Under the pieces are notes generated by a model. That model did not search any database. It was not told the DNA's origin and saw only the letters and a program-made list of their open reading frames with translations. The position numbers and the translations under genes are program-made. This document shows positions 41,394 through 61,764 of a DNA stretch of 64,000 bases, one piece after another. The DNA comes from Triplophysa rosa. Lineage: Eukaryota; Chordata; Actinopteri; Cypriniformes; Nemacheilidae. Where the stretch lies: the NCBI RefSeq assembly GCF_024868665.1, contig NC_079897.1, forward strand, positions 2,339,133 to 2,403,132. Reading direction: 5' to 3'. How positions within the stretch are numbered: position 1 is the first letter of the stretch; each line of letters opens with the position of its first letter.

Positions 41394-41793
41394 GTGAGAC
41401 GCATGTGGGCTTCACCTGACATTGCCTTCAGAGGACTTCATTTGTACTCTCCTCGGTTTGAGAAGGTAAGGAGGGCCATAAAATATCAGCCGCCTTCTGT
41501 TGGGCCAACACAAGAGTACATTACTCAAATGCAGACTTCATTCGTTGAAATAAGGACAGTTCTGAGCAATTTTACTATGTTGGGCTTTGATAACAGATTT
41601 TATCAACACACCTCGATAAGACTAGGTGTTGCTTCTTCACATACGGCAGCAACATAAAGAAGTTCTTGTTCTATACGTGTCGCAGTAACGTGCACCAAGC
41701 GTCCGTAGAGACTGTCTTGACTTGTTGGAAATATGTAAATAAGGATTCTCAAATTTCTCATTTTTATAGCCTCTCGTGTTTTCTCCATGGGCT

Positions 41794-44700
41794 ATGGAGA
41801 GCTCCGTCGAAGCAACTGTGGATTGCCCAGAGATCAAAGTTGAAAGCCCAGAGGAACCTCTTCTCATTCTGGAGGAGGGCGATGAACCGTCGGATCTGAT
41901 AATCAACAGAGAGCGAGGACGGACAGTGCTGAGAGTTAAGAAAAGTGATGAGGACGAAATCGATGATACCGTTAGAGAAGACGCGCGTGACCACAACAAT
42001 GTGCAACGAGAAAAACATGACAGCGAAGTAACAGAAGCCGAAAGGAACGAAGAGGGTGGCGTCAATCCAGGAGGTCAACGGGAGAGAAAGGTGGACGGGT
42101 GTGAAAATATTACGAAAATGGATGAGAGATTGTGTGGAGGAACGCGAGAGACAGCTGTGAAGATGCCACAAGAAGAAACACAGGAACCAGAGGAGACCAA
42201 CACGGATATGTCGACTCGAGATAAACCGACCGCTCAAGCAGACGTTAAGCTGCGGCCCAAAGACAGACTGAGGCCTGATGATGCAAAGCAGACGGTAAGA
42301 CTACCACGTGATGATCATTTAACAAATGTGTCTTTTTTTTACAGACCGAAGAAATGCTTTTTAGGTCCTGTGTTGATCAAAAAAAATCATCAATATAAGT
42401 TTGGGTGAGACACTTCCAAAGGCCTTTTTCGGTTTACAGCACAAGCCACACACCGGGATTTGTTCCTTGCGTTTGCTATCCAGTGGAGAATAAGATTAGA
42501 GGAAGAGGCAAAAGATACAAAAACACATTTTACTTCCACAATTTGATGGATTTTTGAGTGAAACAACACATTCGATGAGAAACGTGATGATTTCACATAT
42601 TGGGAAATGATTCGATTGTTAAAAGTGGACGTTATGTGGAACTAGAAGAGAGTAAGTGCTTATAAATTAAAAGGCATATTTTGCAGACACTTTTCTCCAA
42701 ATTCAATGTAAGCATCATGTGTGATTTGTGAGATTGAACCCATGACCTTCGTGTTGCTAACACAACTAAACTACAGGAACACATATTGACATTTTTAATA
42801 CTCTTAGAAAAAACAGTGTACTTCATTTTATTAAGTAAGTTAATGTATACTTTATGTAGTAAGTATTCTATAATCAGGGTACCTGTAGCATACTTGTAAG
42901 GGTACCGTTTCAGTACTACTTGGAACTAAGTTGCCCCACTTTACACTATTTAGTATACTTTAAGTGTGTACTTATAGTTTACTGGTTCAATACTTGCGGC
43001 ACATTTTGAAGTACACTCTCAGTAAACCACTCGTTTAGTTTTATACTACAAGTATACTTGTTCGTGTACTAAGAAAGAAGTAGAAAAGACGTATACTAAT
43101 AGCACACTTGAATAAAAACACAGTCTCACAGGAATTCGTGACATTGTCACAAACTGTAATCTATTAAAGGGGTTATATGACACGGCAAAAAAAATAAATA
43201 TTGTTTTTGTTTTAGCTGTAATGCAATGTGTATACACGATTTAAGGTTCAAAAAGGCTGTATTTTCCACATAGCGTGCATGTTTGTATCTCCTCTTTGCT
43301 CCGCCTCTCTGAAACGCGCAGATTTTTGACAAAGCTCATGGCTCTGAAAGCGAGGTGTGCTATGATTGGCCAGTTAACCAGTGCGTCATTGGTCGTTACA
43401 CGAGGCGTTTCAGGCAGGTCTGGGTGAGCATTCGCCTTTAGATAGAATGCATCTTTTGTTCCCACACTTTCGTTTTTGCAATTTTACGTGTGTCTAATAC
43501 ATGTATGGGTAACTTATAGCACACCAAAGACACAGAAAAACACGTATTCGCACCATATGACCCCTTTAATTCGTGTTCATGGACATGAATTTCCACATTT
43601 TTTCGTGTCAGTCAGCACGACTTTCAGTCTAACATATTTTAATACGCGGTATCTTTCAAATGTGTAAATATCAACGCAATCTGATGGGAATTCATACCTA
43701 TTTTACAAGGGTGGCTCATGCGCGTGAATTTCTTTTTCCTCATTCGTATGTCTTGTGATGATTTGACTTTGCCTCTGTGACGTTAGGTTTAGGGGCGGGG
43801 TTAGGGGAGCCATTTATCATTTCTTTGTGAAACTCGCGTTTTAGCTAAATTAGCCTTTGCGGCTTTGATTTTAGGGTTTCCAAAAAAGTGGAAATTCACG
43901 TCCATGAACACGAATAAATAGATTGCAAATTTTGTGCCAATGCCACGAACTGCCTTGAGACTATGTTGTAAATAAATGTCTTTTTGTAAGGGTGGTCAAT
44001 GAAAGGTTGAAGAGGCCACCTTGTAAAATAGGTAGGAATTCCCGTGAGATCAGGCCATCTCAACATACTTGTCTAATAAAACGCAGTTTTCGAGTGAAAC
44101 ATATTAACACGTTTGTGATGTCTTTTGGTTCAGAGAATATCCGATTCTCCGGATGCTCTGTGTGAGCTGCTGTACGCTTTACAAGAGGGCAGAAGATTTA
44201 ATGACCAGCGCTGTTCTTTTCAACTGGAGCGGCGCAGAAGATGTTACTCTGAACCGAGCACACCGCGCCACAGCCAGAGAGGTGAGATACAGCCCAGTCC
44301 TAAAATATATAGAGTTTTCATCTACATAGTGCATGGTTTTGGTTAGTGCATTTTATATAACTTATAATTAAACTTTTTAAGTTATTCATCCTCATGCTGT
44401 TGAAAATATGATTCTTTCATCTGTGGAAGACGCAAGAAGATATTTTGAGAAATGTCTCAGTGGTTTGTGTTTATACAATAAAGGTCAATGGGGGTCAATG
44501 TTGATCGGTTACCAGTGTCTTTCAAAATATCTTCTTTTGTGTTTTGCAGAATGTAAATGATGTAAATGATGACAGAATTTTAATGCTTAACAACCTGACT
44601 CGTGTCGTTCCGAACAGTGGTCTTCTCCTCCATGACTTCACTGCAGAAGGATGAGTTCTTCGATTTGCTGGAGACCTCGCAGGGTCGCCGTCTCAATGAC

Positions 44701-45897
44701 CAGCGAGCAGAGCTCCAGGACATTCCTTCTGTCCCCCCGCCCCCCAAACCCAAACAGAGAAAAGGCAGCTGTAAGGTCACGGAGGTCAGCCGAACGGTTC
44801 CCACACAAACGCCCAAAGAGGACTTGTACAACATGATCGTGGTCTCGCAAGTGAGTGTTGAAATCCTGTCGAACGTTCAGTCATTCTGTTCATATATATT
44901 TTGGTTCAAACAGTAGAACATGCATATAAAATATAATACATACACGCATTTTAAATTCAAATCTTATAGTCTTGTTTTACGTAATTCTTTTGAAATTCCT
45001 CTTAATAACAGACAATAAAAGTATCGCTTGGACCAATGCTGATATTCACAAATATTGGTGGACAGATTTTGTGTTACTTTAAAGGGGTCATATGGCGCGA
45101 ATACGTGTTTTTCTGTCTTTGGTGTGTTATAAGTTACCCATGCATGTATTTGACACGTAAAATTGCAAAAATTAAAGTGTCGGAACAAAAGATGCATTCT
45201 ATCTAAAGGCGAATGCTCACCCAGACCTGCCTGAGACGCCTCGTGTAGCCACACCCCCACAAATCTACGTCAGTTGGTGGTGTGATTTGACTAAGAGCGC
45301 CCAAATGTATACTCAAGTAAGGTGGGCGTACCTGTCAGTACAATTGAAGAGGAACCTGATGTTCCAAATATGGTAAAAGGCGTCACATTTCCGTCACACG
45401 CTTGCAGTATTCGACCAATCACTACGCACTGGTTAACTGGCCAATCATAGCACACCTCGCTTTTCAGAGCCATGAGCTTTGTCAAAAATCTGCGCGTTTC
45501 AGAGAGGCGGGGCAAAGAGGAGATACAAACATGCACGCTATGTGGAAAATACAGCGTTTTTGAACCTTAAATCGTGTTTAAACATTGCATTACATCTAAA
45601 ACAAACCATAATATTTGTTTTAGCCGTGTCATATGACCCCTTTAAAAATTTGGAGCTTTGCTTTTTCTCAAATTGTACTGTTTTCACATTCAACATTATC
45701 TTCTCCATCGCACCAGCCTCCAGAATGTCTATCTTCATCATTTATCTGTACACTTTCAGGGGCAGGGCCGTATCGAGGAGCAGCGCTGCTCAGCTCCGGG
45801 GCCGATGGACGACGAAGATTTCTTCTCTTTGCTGTTAAAGGTTCAGGGCGGTCGAATGGATGAACAGAGAACAGATCTCAAACCTGCTCATTTATAG
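41794..45897 (+). CDS. gpsm3: G-protein signalling modulator 3 (GoLoco protein)
   Basis: Coding exons: 41794-42294, 44134-44281, 44618-44850, 45760-45897; phases join to give 339 residues. The start MESSVEATVD was taken because the upstream exon does not supply a frame-compatible ATG; an overlapping ATG at 41787 opens only a short frame. The first exon encodes a long acidic, Glu/Lys/Arg-rich, probably disordered region of 167 residues with no known domain. Four GoLoco-like motifs follow: around 174-197 (LLYALQEGRRFNDQR), 228-250 (FFDLLETSQGRRLNDQR), 284-304 (LYNMIVVSQGQGRIEEQR, split by an intron) and 313-335 (FFSLLLKVQGGRMDEQR). GoLoco motifs bind GDP-loaded G-alpha-i and block nucleotide release. 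Human GPSM3 has three motifs in about 160 residues, so this protein is longer and carries one more. Divergent to pbx2, as part of the PBX2-GPSM3-NOTCH4 linkage. Confidence 0.9.
42665..42785. repeat. degenerate SINE fragment in gpsm3 intron 2
   Basis: CAGACACTTTTCTCCAAATTC and GAGATTGAACCCATGACCTTCG are decayed versions of the fish SINE tail and tRNA B-box region. A further short tail fragment occurs near 46695-46740. Confidence 0.5.
43164..43569. repeat. TIR element, AAAGGGGTCATATG family, copy A (gpsm3 intron 2)
   Basis: Starts TTAAAGGGGTTATATGACAC and ends CACCATATGACCCCTTTAA. Internal words GAGGTGTGCTATGATTGGCC and AAACGCGCAGATTTTTGAC occur in the opposite orientation in copy B (45079-45645). 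Copy A lacks about 130 internal bases found in B. Confidence 0.9.
44385..44582. repeat. interspersed repeat copy in gpsm3 intron 3
   Basis: CATCCTCATGCTGTTG, AGATATTTTGAGAAATGTC, CAATAAAGGTCAATGGGGG and AAAATATCTTCTTTTGTG mark the same family as 14358-14776. Confidence 0.7.
45079..45645. repeat. TIR element, AAAGGGGTCATATG family, copy B (gpsm3 intron 4)
   Basis: Starts TTAAAGGGGTCATATGGCGC and ends GTGTCATATGACCCCTTTAA. It is inverted relative to copy A over about 400 bases. Confidence 0.9.
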
Positions 45898-46172
45898 ATG
45901 ATGTGAGAACCAAACAAAAGGTTCCTGCTAGTTCTGGGCCTGTTGTCATGTTATGCAATGTGTGAGTTTATGAATCTTTCCTGTCCAAAAACGAATAACT
46001 AAGAACATTGCACTACTTCTCAATATTGCCACATTGACTGCGCTTCAAATATCACAGCTTGATATTGATAACGGATGGGAGACTTACAGTATACAGTAGC
46101 TCTTGCTTTAAAGGAAATTTGAAGGATTTCTGCATGTTTCTATAGTATGCACATGCCCTGCTACAGTATCTA

Positions 46173-46178
46173 AATAAA
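46173..46178 (+). terminator. gpsm3: candidate poly(A) signal of gpsm3
   Basis: AATAAA about 280 bases after the gpsm3 stop codon. Confidence 0.5.
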
Positions 46179-47315
46179 ACCAAAGGTGTAATTGTGGTCA
46201 AATGATGTGAACTATGGCCTTTTATATTATGATAACAAATACACAAATGAAAAGGGTCGTTTAAAGATTTTATGAAACTTATGAAATAACAAATATATCA
46301 GATACATTTATTAAATATAAACTATTATGTAACAGTAAATGTTCTAGTAGTAACATATGACAAACAAGTAAAGTTGTAAAAGTGCTATCGCTAAAAGGAC
46401 AATATTTAACAGCTCATATTCTCATATTAATATTCTGCAGAAAGTTCATAATCCTTTATGGAACCATAAAGTCAAAAATGGTTCTTCTATTACAACATTT
46501 AGCACCTTTATTTTAAAGATTGTGCTGTTTTTATACAATAATCTCCACATTTTATATTCCTAAATAGATCAGATGCATGTTAAATGCATGAAACAATTCT
46601 TGTTTGGTTTGGAATAACAGTGTTAAAGGGGTGCCAACTTAATTTAGTATCCCTCATTTGTTCTAAACCCAAATTTGTTTACATATACATTTTTAATTTA
46701 GACATCGAACACATGCTTTTATCCAAAGTAAAATGACAAAATCTAGAAGACAATTCGATTTGGGCTTTGGTAAAGTACATTATAGATGCCAATTAAACTC
46801 TGATGAGTTGCACGTATAGCATGTCATGTTGCAACTGTCCATGCTTAAATGTGCTATAAAATGACATCGATTTCTATTTCTACCTGGACTGACTAAACTC
46901 ACAACTACAGTCAAAACTGACTAAAGTTGTAAAATGAATGGCATTAACAGTGTGGTGTGTTCACTGTTTGTTTAATAAACGTTAAATCTAACAGCACCAA
47001 AAACATTACTGTAAGCAAACAAAAAAATAGAAAGAGATAAAAATGTATTTTATTGAAAATTATTTTCATGAAAATTAAGCAAATTCTTACACAAAATCCC
47101 ATTAATTTAATATATAAATTTATATTGTACAATTATTTTAAAGTAATGAAATGATAACAATACGTTGATTAAACTGTAAATTATACACATCTTTATAGCC
47201 TTTTTTTGTCCAATGCTGATTTAAATCAAATAAATAAAATTCCACTGTTACTTCTGTCATTTATCCACTAGATGGCAACAGACACTGGCGATTTTATCTG
47301 AACTTTAAAACTTTA
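46179..47315. other. gene-free AT-rich spacer
   Basis: Apart from fragments of a TIR element (46440-46530) and a SINE tail (46695-46740), no conserved coding or RNA feature was seen. Confidence 0.4.
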
Positions 47316-47557
47316 AGGCCCGGTTTCACAGACCAGGTTTAAGGCTAGTCCCAGACTAAAATGAATGTGTGACCTGTTTTAACTCAATATAACTTGCCAG
47401 GAAATATCTTAAAATATATCCGTGCCATTGTTTTGTCTCGAGATGCACATCAGTAATGTATTCTTCTAATGCATTTTTATAAAAGCGACATAAATATCTT
47501 AATTCAATTTAGGCATAGTCCTGGTTTAAACTAAACTGTGTCTGTGAAACCGGGCCT
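47316..47557. repeat. MITE with GGCCCGGTTTCACAGAC ends (Harbinger-like)
   Basis: Inverted ends GGCCCGGTTTCACAGAC and GTCTGTGAAACCGGGCC are flanked by TAA on both sides, which fits the 3-base target duplication of PIF/Harbinger transposons. Non-coding. Confidence 0.8.
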
Positions 47558-47780
47558 AAGGGGCAGGGATTAGACTAGTCCTAGACTAAAAAAAATGTAA
47601 GACCTGTCCAAACGGAAAATGATTTGCACGGACATATCTCAAAATACATCATTGCATTTGTGTTGTCTCAAAGTAATGTCTTTAGTAAGGCATGTTTGTT
47701 AAAATCACGTAAATGTCCTAATTAAACTAAGGCCTAGTCCTGGTTTAAAATAATCCTTGTCCAGGAAACCACCCCCTAAA
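47558..47780. repeat. second, diverged copy of the neighbouring MITE
   Basis: Holds the related words GACTAGTCCTAGACTA and CTAAGGCCTAGTCCTGGTTTA in the same order as 47316-47557; the ends are decayed. It lies directly adjacent. Confidence 0.65.
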
Positions 47781-50202
47781 TGTTATTGCATTAGCAAAAC
47801 ATCACCCAGTGCAGTGAAAGATGTTTATTAAAAATATATAATACATATAATCCAAAATACTGTATATGATATGTCCAAAAATAATCATATTTAAGAAGTT
47901 TTAAAAGAAACATCTTTTGAAGAAACAATTCCATCAAATGTCCTGAGCAATGGACGGTTTTCAATGAGTAAAATTATCATATTGAATAAAAATCTATAAC
48001 GTTTTCTGAAAGATGTAATGGGTTGCTTACAACAACTGTAAATTCATACAAATATCGAAGTGAGAGGGTTAAAAAACTTTTTTTTTTTCATTTCCTCCAG
48101 CAGCTCTTTGGATGCTGCACATCACCAGTCTGTTTTTCTAGCGTTCAATAAATGAATAACTCAGATTGAATTTGGTCAGCAATGAGGGATAAACAGCCAT
48201 TCATTATGAATCAAATGAGCATTTGTGGTAAAGAGTCTGTTGTAAATAACACACATCTGAACCCTCCGCTCACCTGTGACCTCCGGCGTGTCCCGCAGGG
48301 GTCCAGATTTATTGCCCCATCTCAACCACAGGGTCACGGTGTGTGGATGAGGTTGAGCTGGATGAGAAAACAGTCAACAGGGCTTATAAAACACCCCTCA
48401 AAATGAGCTTTCCATTTAACAGTGGACGTTTTCATATATCTTCTCCGATTTAAATGTCACTGCCCCTTCATTTTCTTAGCGGGAACACAGTGACATTACG
48501 ATAGTAAAGAAGCTTGTTAATCAAGCGCCGGCGGCTCGTGTCTAACATGGAAATGTGGGTGAAATTTACGTGCCTCTTTAAATCTGATGATAAAATATGT
48601 TTCAGGCCTCTGTGTCAATACATTCAAGTACATTCTGTGTCAAGAAATTTAATTTCCCAGAAGGAGCACATCGAGGCCACGAAGGATGTGCGGACCCTCC
48701 TGAATCATGCAAACGCATTGGACACCTTTGGTTGACCTCATGGAGTAAAATCTCTCCTTATATTCAGCTGTTCATCTCAGATCATTCACTCAGAATACAC
48801 AGAAAGATCTTCTTCTAGATGGATGGACCTGAGATATACGTGAGTGTCACAGCTGTCAAATTCATCTGAGCGTGTCTTCTGAATCCAAAAACGATTTTAA
48901 GGGTGCTGACCACAGTAGATGAGGGGTTTGTCCGATTTGGAGTCAGAACAGCCGGTTCTCGAAATAAAAAAGTATATGGGCAAAGGATTATAGCACACAA
49001 AGAGACAAATGACAGAGCTTTCTGAAGGAAATATGATTATGATTTATGACCCAATATGCTTTCCTCAAAACAATGTCTTTGGTTTTTGCATTGCTCGTTG
49101 TGCAGCCACAGGTCAAATAAAGCTGGATTCATACAATAGTGGCCAAAACTGATGTCCAACGTTGAAAATGTACATCTTCACTCTTTAGTCAGCTGCTATA
49201 TTATTCAAAATGTTGTGAAGTTGTGTTTGGAGCAAAACGTATTGAGTCAAGACCCAGAAGAAAGACTGCTGTAGCCAAAAACAAGAGACAATCAACAAAA
49301 TTATTATTATCCAATAAAATTGTAGTCAACTTTTGCTTTAATTTTGGAGAGCTTTTTGTTTATCTATGCATTTTTGTGTATTAGAATAAATATTATGTAT
49401 ATATATATATATATATATAGTGTGGGTATATAATACCTCCATACATAATAACAACTGTTTTCTTTAATGTTTAAAATATTTTACACAATTTAATAAATGC
49501 GGAATCAGCTAGCCAAGCAATAATCATTAATCTTGGCTATTTTTATGTCTTATTTCTGTCTGTGAAACACGAAAACTTCTTGAAAGACCAATGAATTAAA
49601 AAACACGATATTGATGTGATGTAATCATTTAAAGATCCTAATGGGTGACTTTTGCTGTACCCTATTTTCTTTTCTTTTTAACCATTTAAAAATGGAATGG
49701 CTTTAATACTGTGCTCAAAATAGTCCGTCTAATAACACTTCTTAATTCAAATTGAATCTACGGCACCGTAAATTTTGTTTGTTTGATTTCTAAGCACATA
49801 ACACTAAAAGAGTCCATCCATCCGTCCCTAGACATGCAGCTAAACTCACAAATATCTGTGCCACCCTTCGTCTATTCCAATAGAAAACTGAATGATTATC
49901 ATATACATCAGTAATATCATTCACATTTTGATATGATTCTTTCTGTTTTATTACAAAAATGTCATTCTTTCATTGTTATCTGCCTCTGATATCCCACTGC
50001 GGGGTGTTTTTTCATGAAAAGCCCCTGTCTGATGTGTGGGGTGTGTGGTGTCAATGCTTCCGAATCATTCTGTAGAAACGAAAGGCAGGCGAGATCCTCC
50101 ATCACTGCATCTGTTATGAGATTTATATAAACACAGCTGCTGGTTTCAGGTTGAATGCTTCAGGTATTTCGATTTGGTTTTGTTTGAAGGCACCAGGACT
50201 GT
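47781..50202. other. gene-free spacer with an (AT)n microsatellite
   Basis: No frame longer than about 75 codons and none with recognisable similarity. An (AT)n tract lies at 49398-49419. Nothing else could be supported. Confidence 0.4.
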
Positions 50203-50210
50203 GTCATATT

Positions 50211-50682
50211 CAGTGTTGGGTGTAACTAGTTACTAAGTAATTAGTTACTGTAATTTAATTACTTTTCCCTTGAAAAAGTAAAGTAAGGGATTACTCAATT
50301 TTTCTGTAATTTAATTACAGTTACTTTTGATGTAATTAAACTAAATACTTTGTGTAATATATGTGTGTGCAATAGTGGAATTGACATCAAAATTCAAAGT
50401 CTAACTTTAAAATCTGTGCTTTAATGCATAATTCTCACATTTGTAATACTTTGGTCAGTTAATAATACTACTTTATGTAGTTTTATATTATTTATTTAAA
50501 TGAATTAAAAGAGCCGTTTCATGCCTATCCTACTGTTGATGTAGGATATAGAAAGTAATGAATAATAAGTAATTAAATACTTTTTGGAGAGAGTAATTTG
50601 TGCAGTAATCTAATTACACTATTGAATATGTAATTAGTAACTAGTAATTAATTACTTTTTCAGAGTAACTTACCCAACACTG
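50211..50682. repeat. hAT-type MITE with perfect 8 bp target duplication
   Basis: The ends CAGTGTTGGGT and ACCCAACACTG are inverted, and GTCATATT flanks both sides (50203-50210 and 50683-50690). The interior is AT-rich with repeated AGTAATTAGTTACT words. Non-autonomous. Confidence 0.9.
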
Positions 50683-50690
50683 GTCATATT

Positions 50691-53600
50691 CAGAAATGAA
50701 TGGTGAATGTCCAATGAAATCTGAAAATCCTAGAATCTGAATTGAGGTGGATCCAGAATGGCAATTCAGATTTGAACTTAAAGGCAAATGATGTAGTATT
50801 GTGTCAGAAATGGTGTTGAATAAATGACATGTTAAGATAAAAAGTGTTCTCAAAAGGACTGGCAGGTACCAAAGTGTCTCCAAAAATATATTACATTTAC
50901 AACTTTTATGTGAATGCTGCGGTTTCTAAAAAAACAACGTTGAAAAATCAATTAAAACTTACTGTACTTACTGACTGTAAAGTGTTCTTGGATTTGCATT
51001 CTCTCTTTCCATTATTTCACCCCCATCGTTTTCTGATGTGTTGCCAAATTTAACTTAAATTCCTCTCAAATCGAAAGGAAGCCTAATGTTAAACTCTACA
51101 TTTTGGTTCAAACACGCAGTAATCATATCATAACTTGCATTTGAGGGATGAAAGCTGTCCAGAGCTTCAGGACTTTCACTTGGCTCAGATTGAATGAGTT
51201 TCATGAAGATTTGTGCTTTCATTGCTGCACATGACAGACTTTGGTCAAACCACTGACACCCGAGGTTTATTGAGAGATGAAGGGGATGTTTTTTATTAAT
51301 GGTCATGAGAGTTCATGCAAAAATAAAACTTCTCCCCTGATTTCCTCACCTGTATTCATCTTCCACATAACAGTCAACAGACTTTGATGTGCACCAAAGT
51401 ACAACAGACACAAAGTTATCAAATATCATTTATTTCTATTTTTTTATTAAAAAAAACACTTTTCATCTCTTAAAAACCTTATTTCATTGTTCATAATAAT
51501 GTAAAATAATGTCTTTACAGGGTCCAAGGACAAAGCAAAGAAATCAACTCAAAATCAGAACAACGAAGTCCTCGTCTGAGGGAAAACCACAAATACAGAG
51601 TAAAAGCATGATGTTCCTTGCAAACCGCAGGAATGTCTGTAAGCATTCGGAAGAAGAATATAATGATCCTCATCTCATCTGAGGGCTTTTTCCACCATTT
51701 ACTCTGTTTTCATCAAGGATAAAATAGCGTGTGTTTATCCCGACACCTGTATACTCAATGTCATCAAAATCCAGTGTTTAAGAAATACATCTAAATTCAT
51801 TTCGCATCAGCGTACATATGCCCACATATGCCAGAAGTCACACAGGAGGAAAACTGCGTTGAAGACTAATAAAATCATTAAGAGGGGTCTTAAATAAAGG
51901 CACGTTCATTTGAGACAAAAGAACAAGCGCGTGAGCTTTATCAGATCCTGATGTACCTGACAAAAACCGCTCTATTCTCTTATGCATTTCACTTTTACAT
52001 ATATTTCTCATGTCATAGTATCGCTCACACCAACATTTCACATCTATTCTGACGGACAGCAAACATCCAGTTAACTCTATACCAGCATCATTGTGCTTTC
52101 AAGAATACTAAAACAAGACAGATTTCTCTTTTAATGCAGTCAGGTTCTTACCATAACTAAGAAAACAGCAAAAGCGTGACATCCAGTTTCAAATGTTTTT
52201 CTAATACATAATCATATTTTAACGTAAACCAATCAATAAATAATGAAATAAAAATGGAAATGTTTGTGTAATAGAGGTGGGTGGTATGACTGTAGACTTA
52301 CAGAAATGTTGATATCATGGTAACTGAATGCATCTGTATTTTTATAATGGAAATCTGATTTTGCCTCTCTATCGCCATCTCTGTTCAAAACATAAGATTG
52401 CAGATGACTTTATGCACTTGTCTTTATATTTGTGGCAGATCCATCAAATCGTGCCTGGCGGTAAAGTTTACAAATCATTATTGAAAGCGGATTTTTATGT
52501 ACTTGATCAATAACTGATTTTCGTATATTTTTAAACCAAACAGTCACAGGTTGCATTGTGATGTGATGTTCACGTGTGTTTTTCGGACAAGGAATTTTTA
52601 GATCCACTGAATGTCATTTATTATCTTTTTCATCCGGATTCTGATCCAATTTAAGCCAAAAGATGTATAAAACGTTCATCTTGAAAGTGTACGCACGTGT
52701 CTCGAGTGCCCGTTTATACATCAGGCCTCAGGATACTCATTCTAAATGCACCAATACAAAAAACGGCTTTACGTCAGGTAACGGTAAATATCATGTTTTT
52801 TTTCCTCATTTCGACACCGTTTGTGTGTGTGCTTCTTCAACGCTCTGACTTGTTCTCTTAAAGGGGTCATATAGCGCGAATATGTGTTTTTCTGTCTTTG
52901 GTGTGTTGCTCATGCATGTATTAGACACGTAAAATTGCAAAAATGAAAGTTTGGGAACAAAAGATGCGTTCTATCTCAAAGCGAATGCTCAGCCACACCC
53001 CCACAAATCTACGTCAGTTGGTGGTATGATTTGACTAAGACCGCCCTATACGCAAGTAAGGTGGGCGTACCTCTTTGGAACCTGATGTTGATGAATGAAG
53101 GATGTTCTTCTGACCTCACAATCTTGTATTTTTCACACGTCTTCATTGATTTGTTGTGTACACGTTACGCATAATTCATGTAACATTTACTTTCTTGACA
53201 ACAGTGTATCTTGTGCTTAGACGTGAACCGTGTTTTAAACATGTTTACGAAACCGATCACAACTGCATGTACTGTTCTTGCGTGTGGAGTAAAAGCGACA
53301 GTTTGGCATCTCGAGTAAACGAAAAACACAACCAACAGTTTAGGTGTTAGTCATTTCTGACTAAAGAAACATTGGAGATTGACAAAAATATGAACTTGTA
53401 TTTTAAGGAAAACAAACGGCGCTGAAACAAAATAGGTGTTTACTTAGTATTTTGTCTCTTGTCTAAATATTCTTAAATCTAGATACATTTTTTTAGTTGC
53501 AAAATGACCTAAGATGTTAAGTTTTGTTTTATGAAACAGTGTTCATGGTTAAAAAAGCGAAATATCTGCCAATGACGTAATCAAAATAAACTTGATTTAA

Positions 53601-54742
53601 GTACTTTACATTAAGAGGTAAAGCTTATTTCAAGTTTATTTTTCTTACCGTATTGGCAGATATTTTTAAACACACAATTTAAAAGAATACAGAAAACAAG
53701 ACTTACTATCTACGGTCATTTTGCTTCTGAAGTATTTCGATATAAGAATTTTTTGATTTTCCACTGAAAAACTAGGAAAAACACAAAGTAAGAAATTCAT
53801 TTTTTGGTATGCATGGGTCTCCAAACGTGTCTCCAAACGTCTCTCCAAATCAGAGGGGCTTTAACAAATATCTGCACAGTTTCTGTAGACACTACGTAGA
53901 TGTAATGATGATTTTCTGAAATAAATCTGGTTGTGGGAATGACAGAAGAGAAGCTGCACTGTGCACATGGCCACCGAGATGCCGCTGCACTTGTAAGACT
54001 TTGAGAAAACCAGAAAAAACACAAGACATGTTCGTGGCGTTAGATCTCGATACAAAAAATGATACTTCAACAAGGCTTTTATAGAAAGGAACACATTTAA
54101 AAAAAACATTACACTAAGCAGCATGAACAAGGTGTTTTTGCATTTACACAAAACCCTGTTGGACTCTCAGAACTCCATCTGAAAGTTCAGGCACTGTGAC
54201 GCTGTGATCTGCGTGTGACGGGCACGCTCAGATTCTCGGCACGACGGCGCCCTGCGTCTGTAAAAGGGGAGTAACACTTGCCGGATCAACGGAAGGCGAA
54301 CAGAATAAATATGCATCGACATCTCGCAAGGCCGGCGGTCGGTTCCAGAGGCAAACCGATGTGCGGTACTTCGTATTCCGACTGCGTGTGGATTTGTGCG
54401 TGCGGCTTTCCATCACGGAGTGGGTTGTCATGGTCACCGTTGTCATTGGCAAAGCATTACAGGAGGGGGCTTGGAAGACAGAAAGCTGCCACAAGTGGCT
54501 TTTGGTCTTTTTGTTGTGCATCCAAATGCCAAATTCCATCCGCCTTGATCGAAACTTCAGACCTTTTGGACATTAACGATGTTGCACCATCCTAATTTCT
54601 TCCAACTATTTCAAGCACAGCACCACCTCCATCTGCTCCTCCTGAAGGATTCTATTTCCCCATAAACACCCGAAGCGGGGTTCTGGAGCTCGCCGCATGC
54701 CGTTATTCATCCCTGTTTGGAGGGACGGCGGTTTTAGTCTCA
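50691..54742 (-). other. spacer and possible long ext1 3' UTR
   Basis: No conserved reading frame is seen. The minus-strand AATAAA at 51429-51434 is one possible end of an ext1 3' UTR of about 3.3 kb, but nearer ends (for example 53635-53640) are equally possible. A truncated TIR element lies at 52858-53085. Confidence 0.3.
52858..53085. repeat. truncated AAAGGGGTCATATG element, copy C
   Basis: Begins TTAAAGGGGTCATATAGCGC and carries GTGTTTTTCTGTCTTTGGTG and CACACCCCCACAAATCTACG as in copy B, same orientation as B; the far end is missing. Confidence 0.85.

Positions 54743-61764
<7,022 letters not shown>

Noticed and set aside
41394..41657. 87-codon frame just upstream of gpsm3
   Set aside because: It lies within intron 1, starts at the donor and shows no similarity or splice support.
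47781..50202. Hidden gene in the gpsm3-ext1 spacer
   Set aside because: Frames are short, AT-rich and without splice-linked conserved segments.
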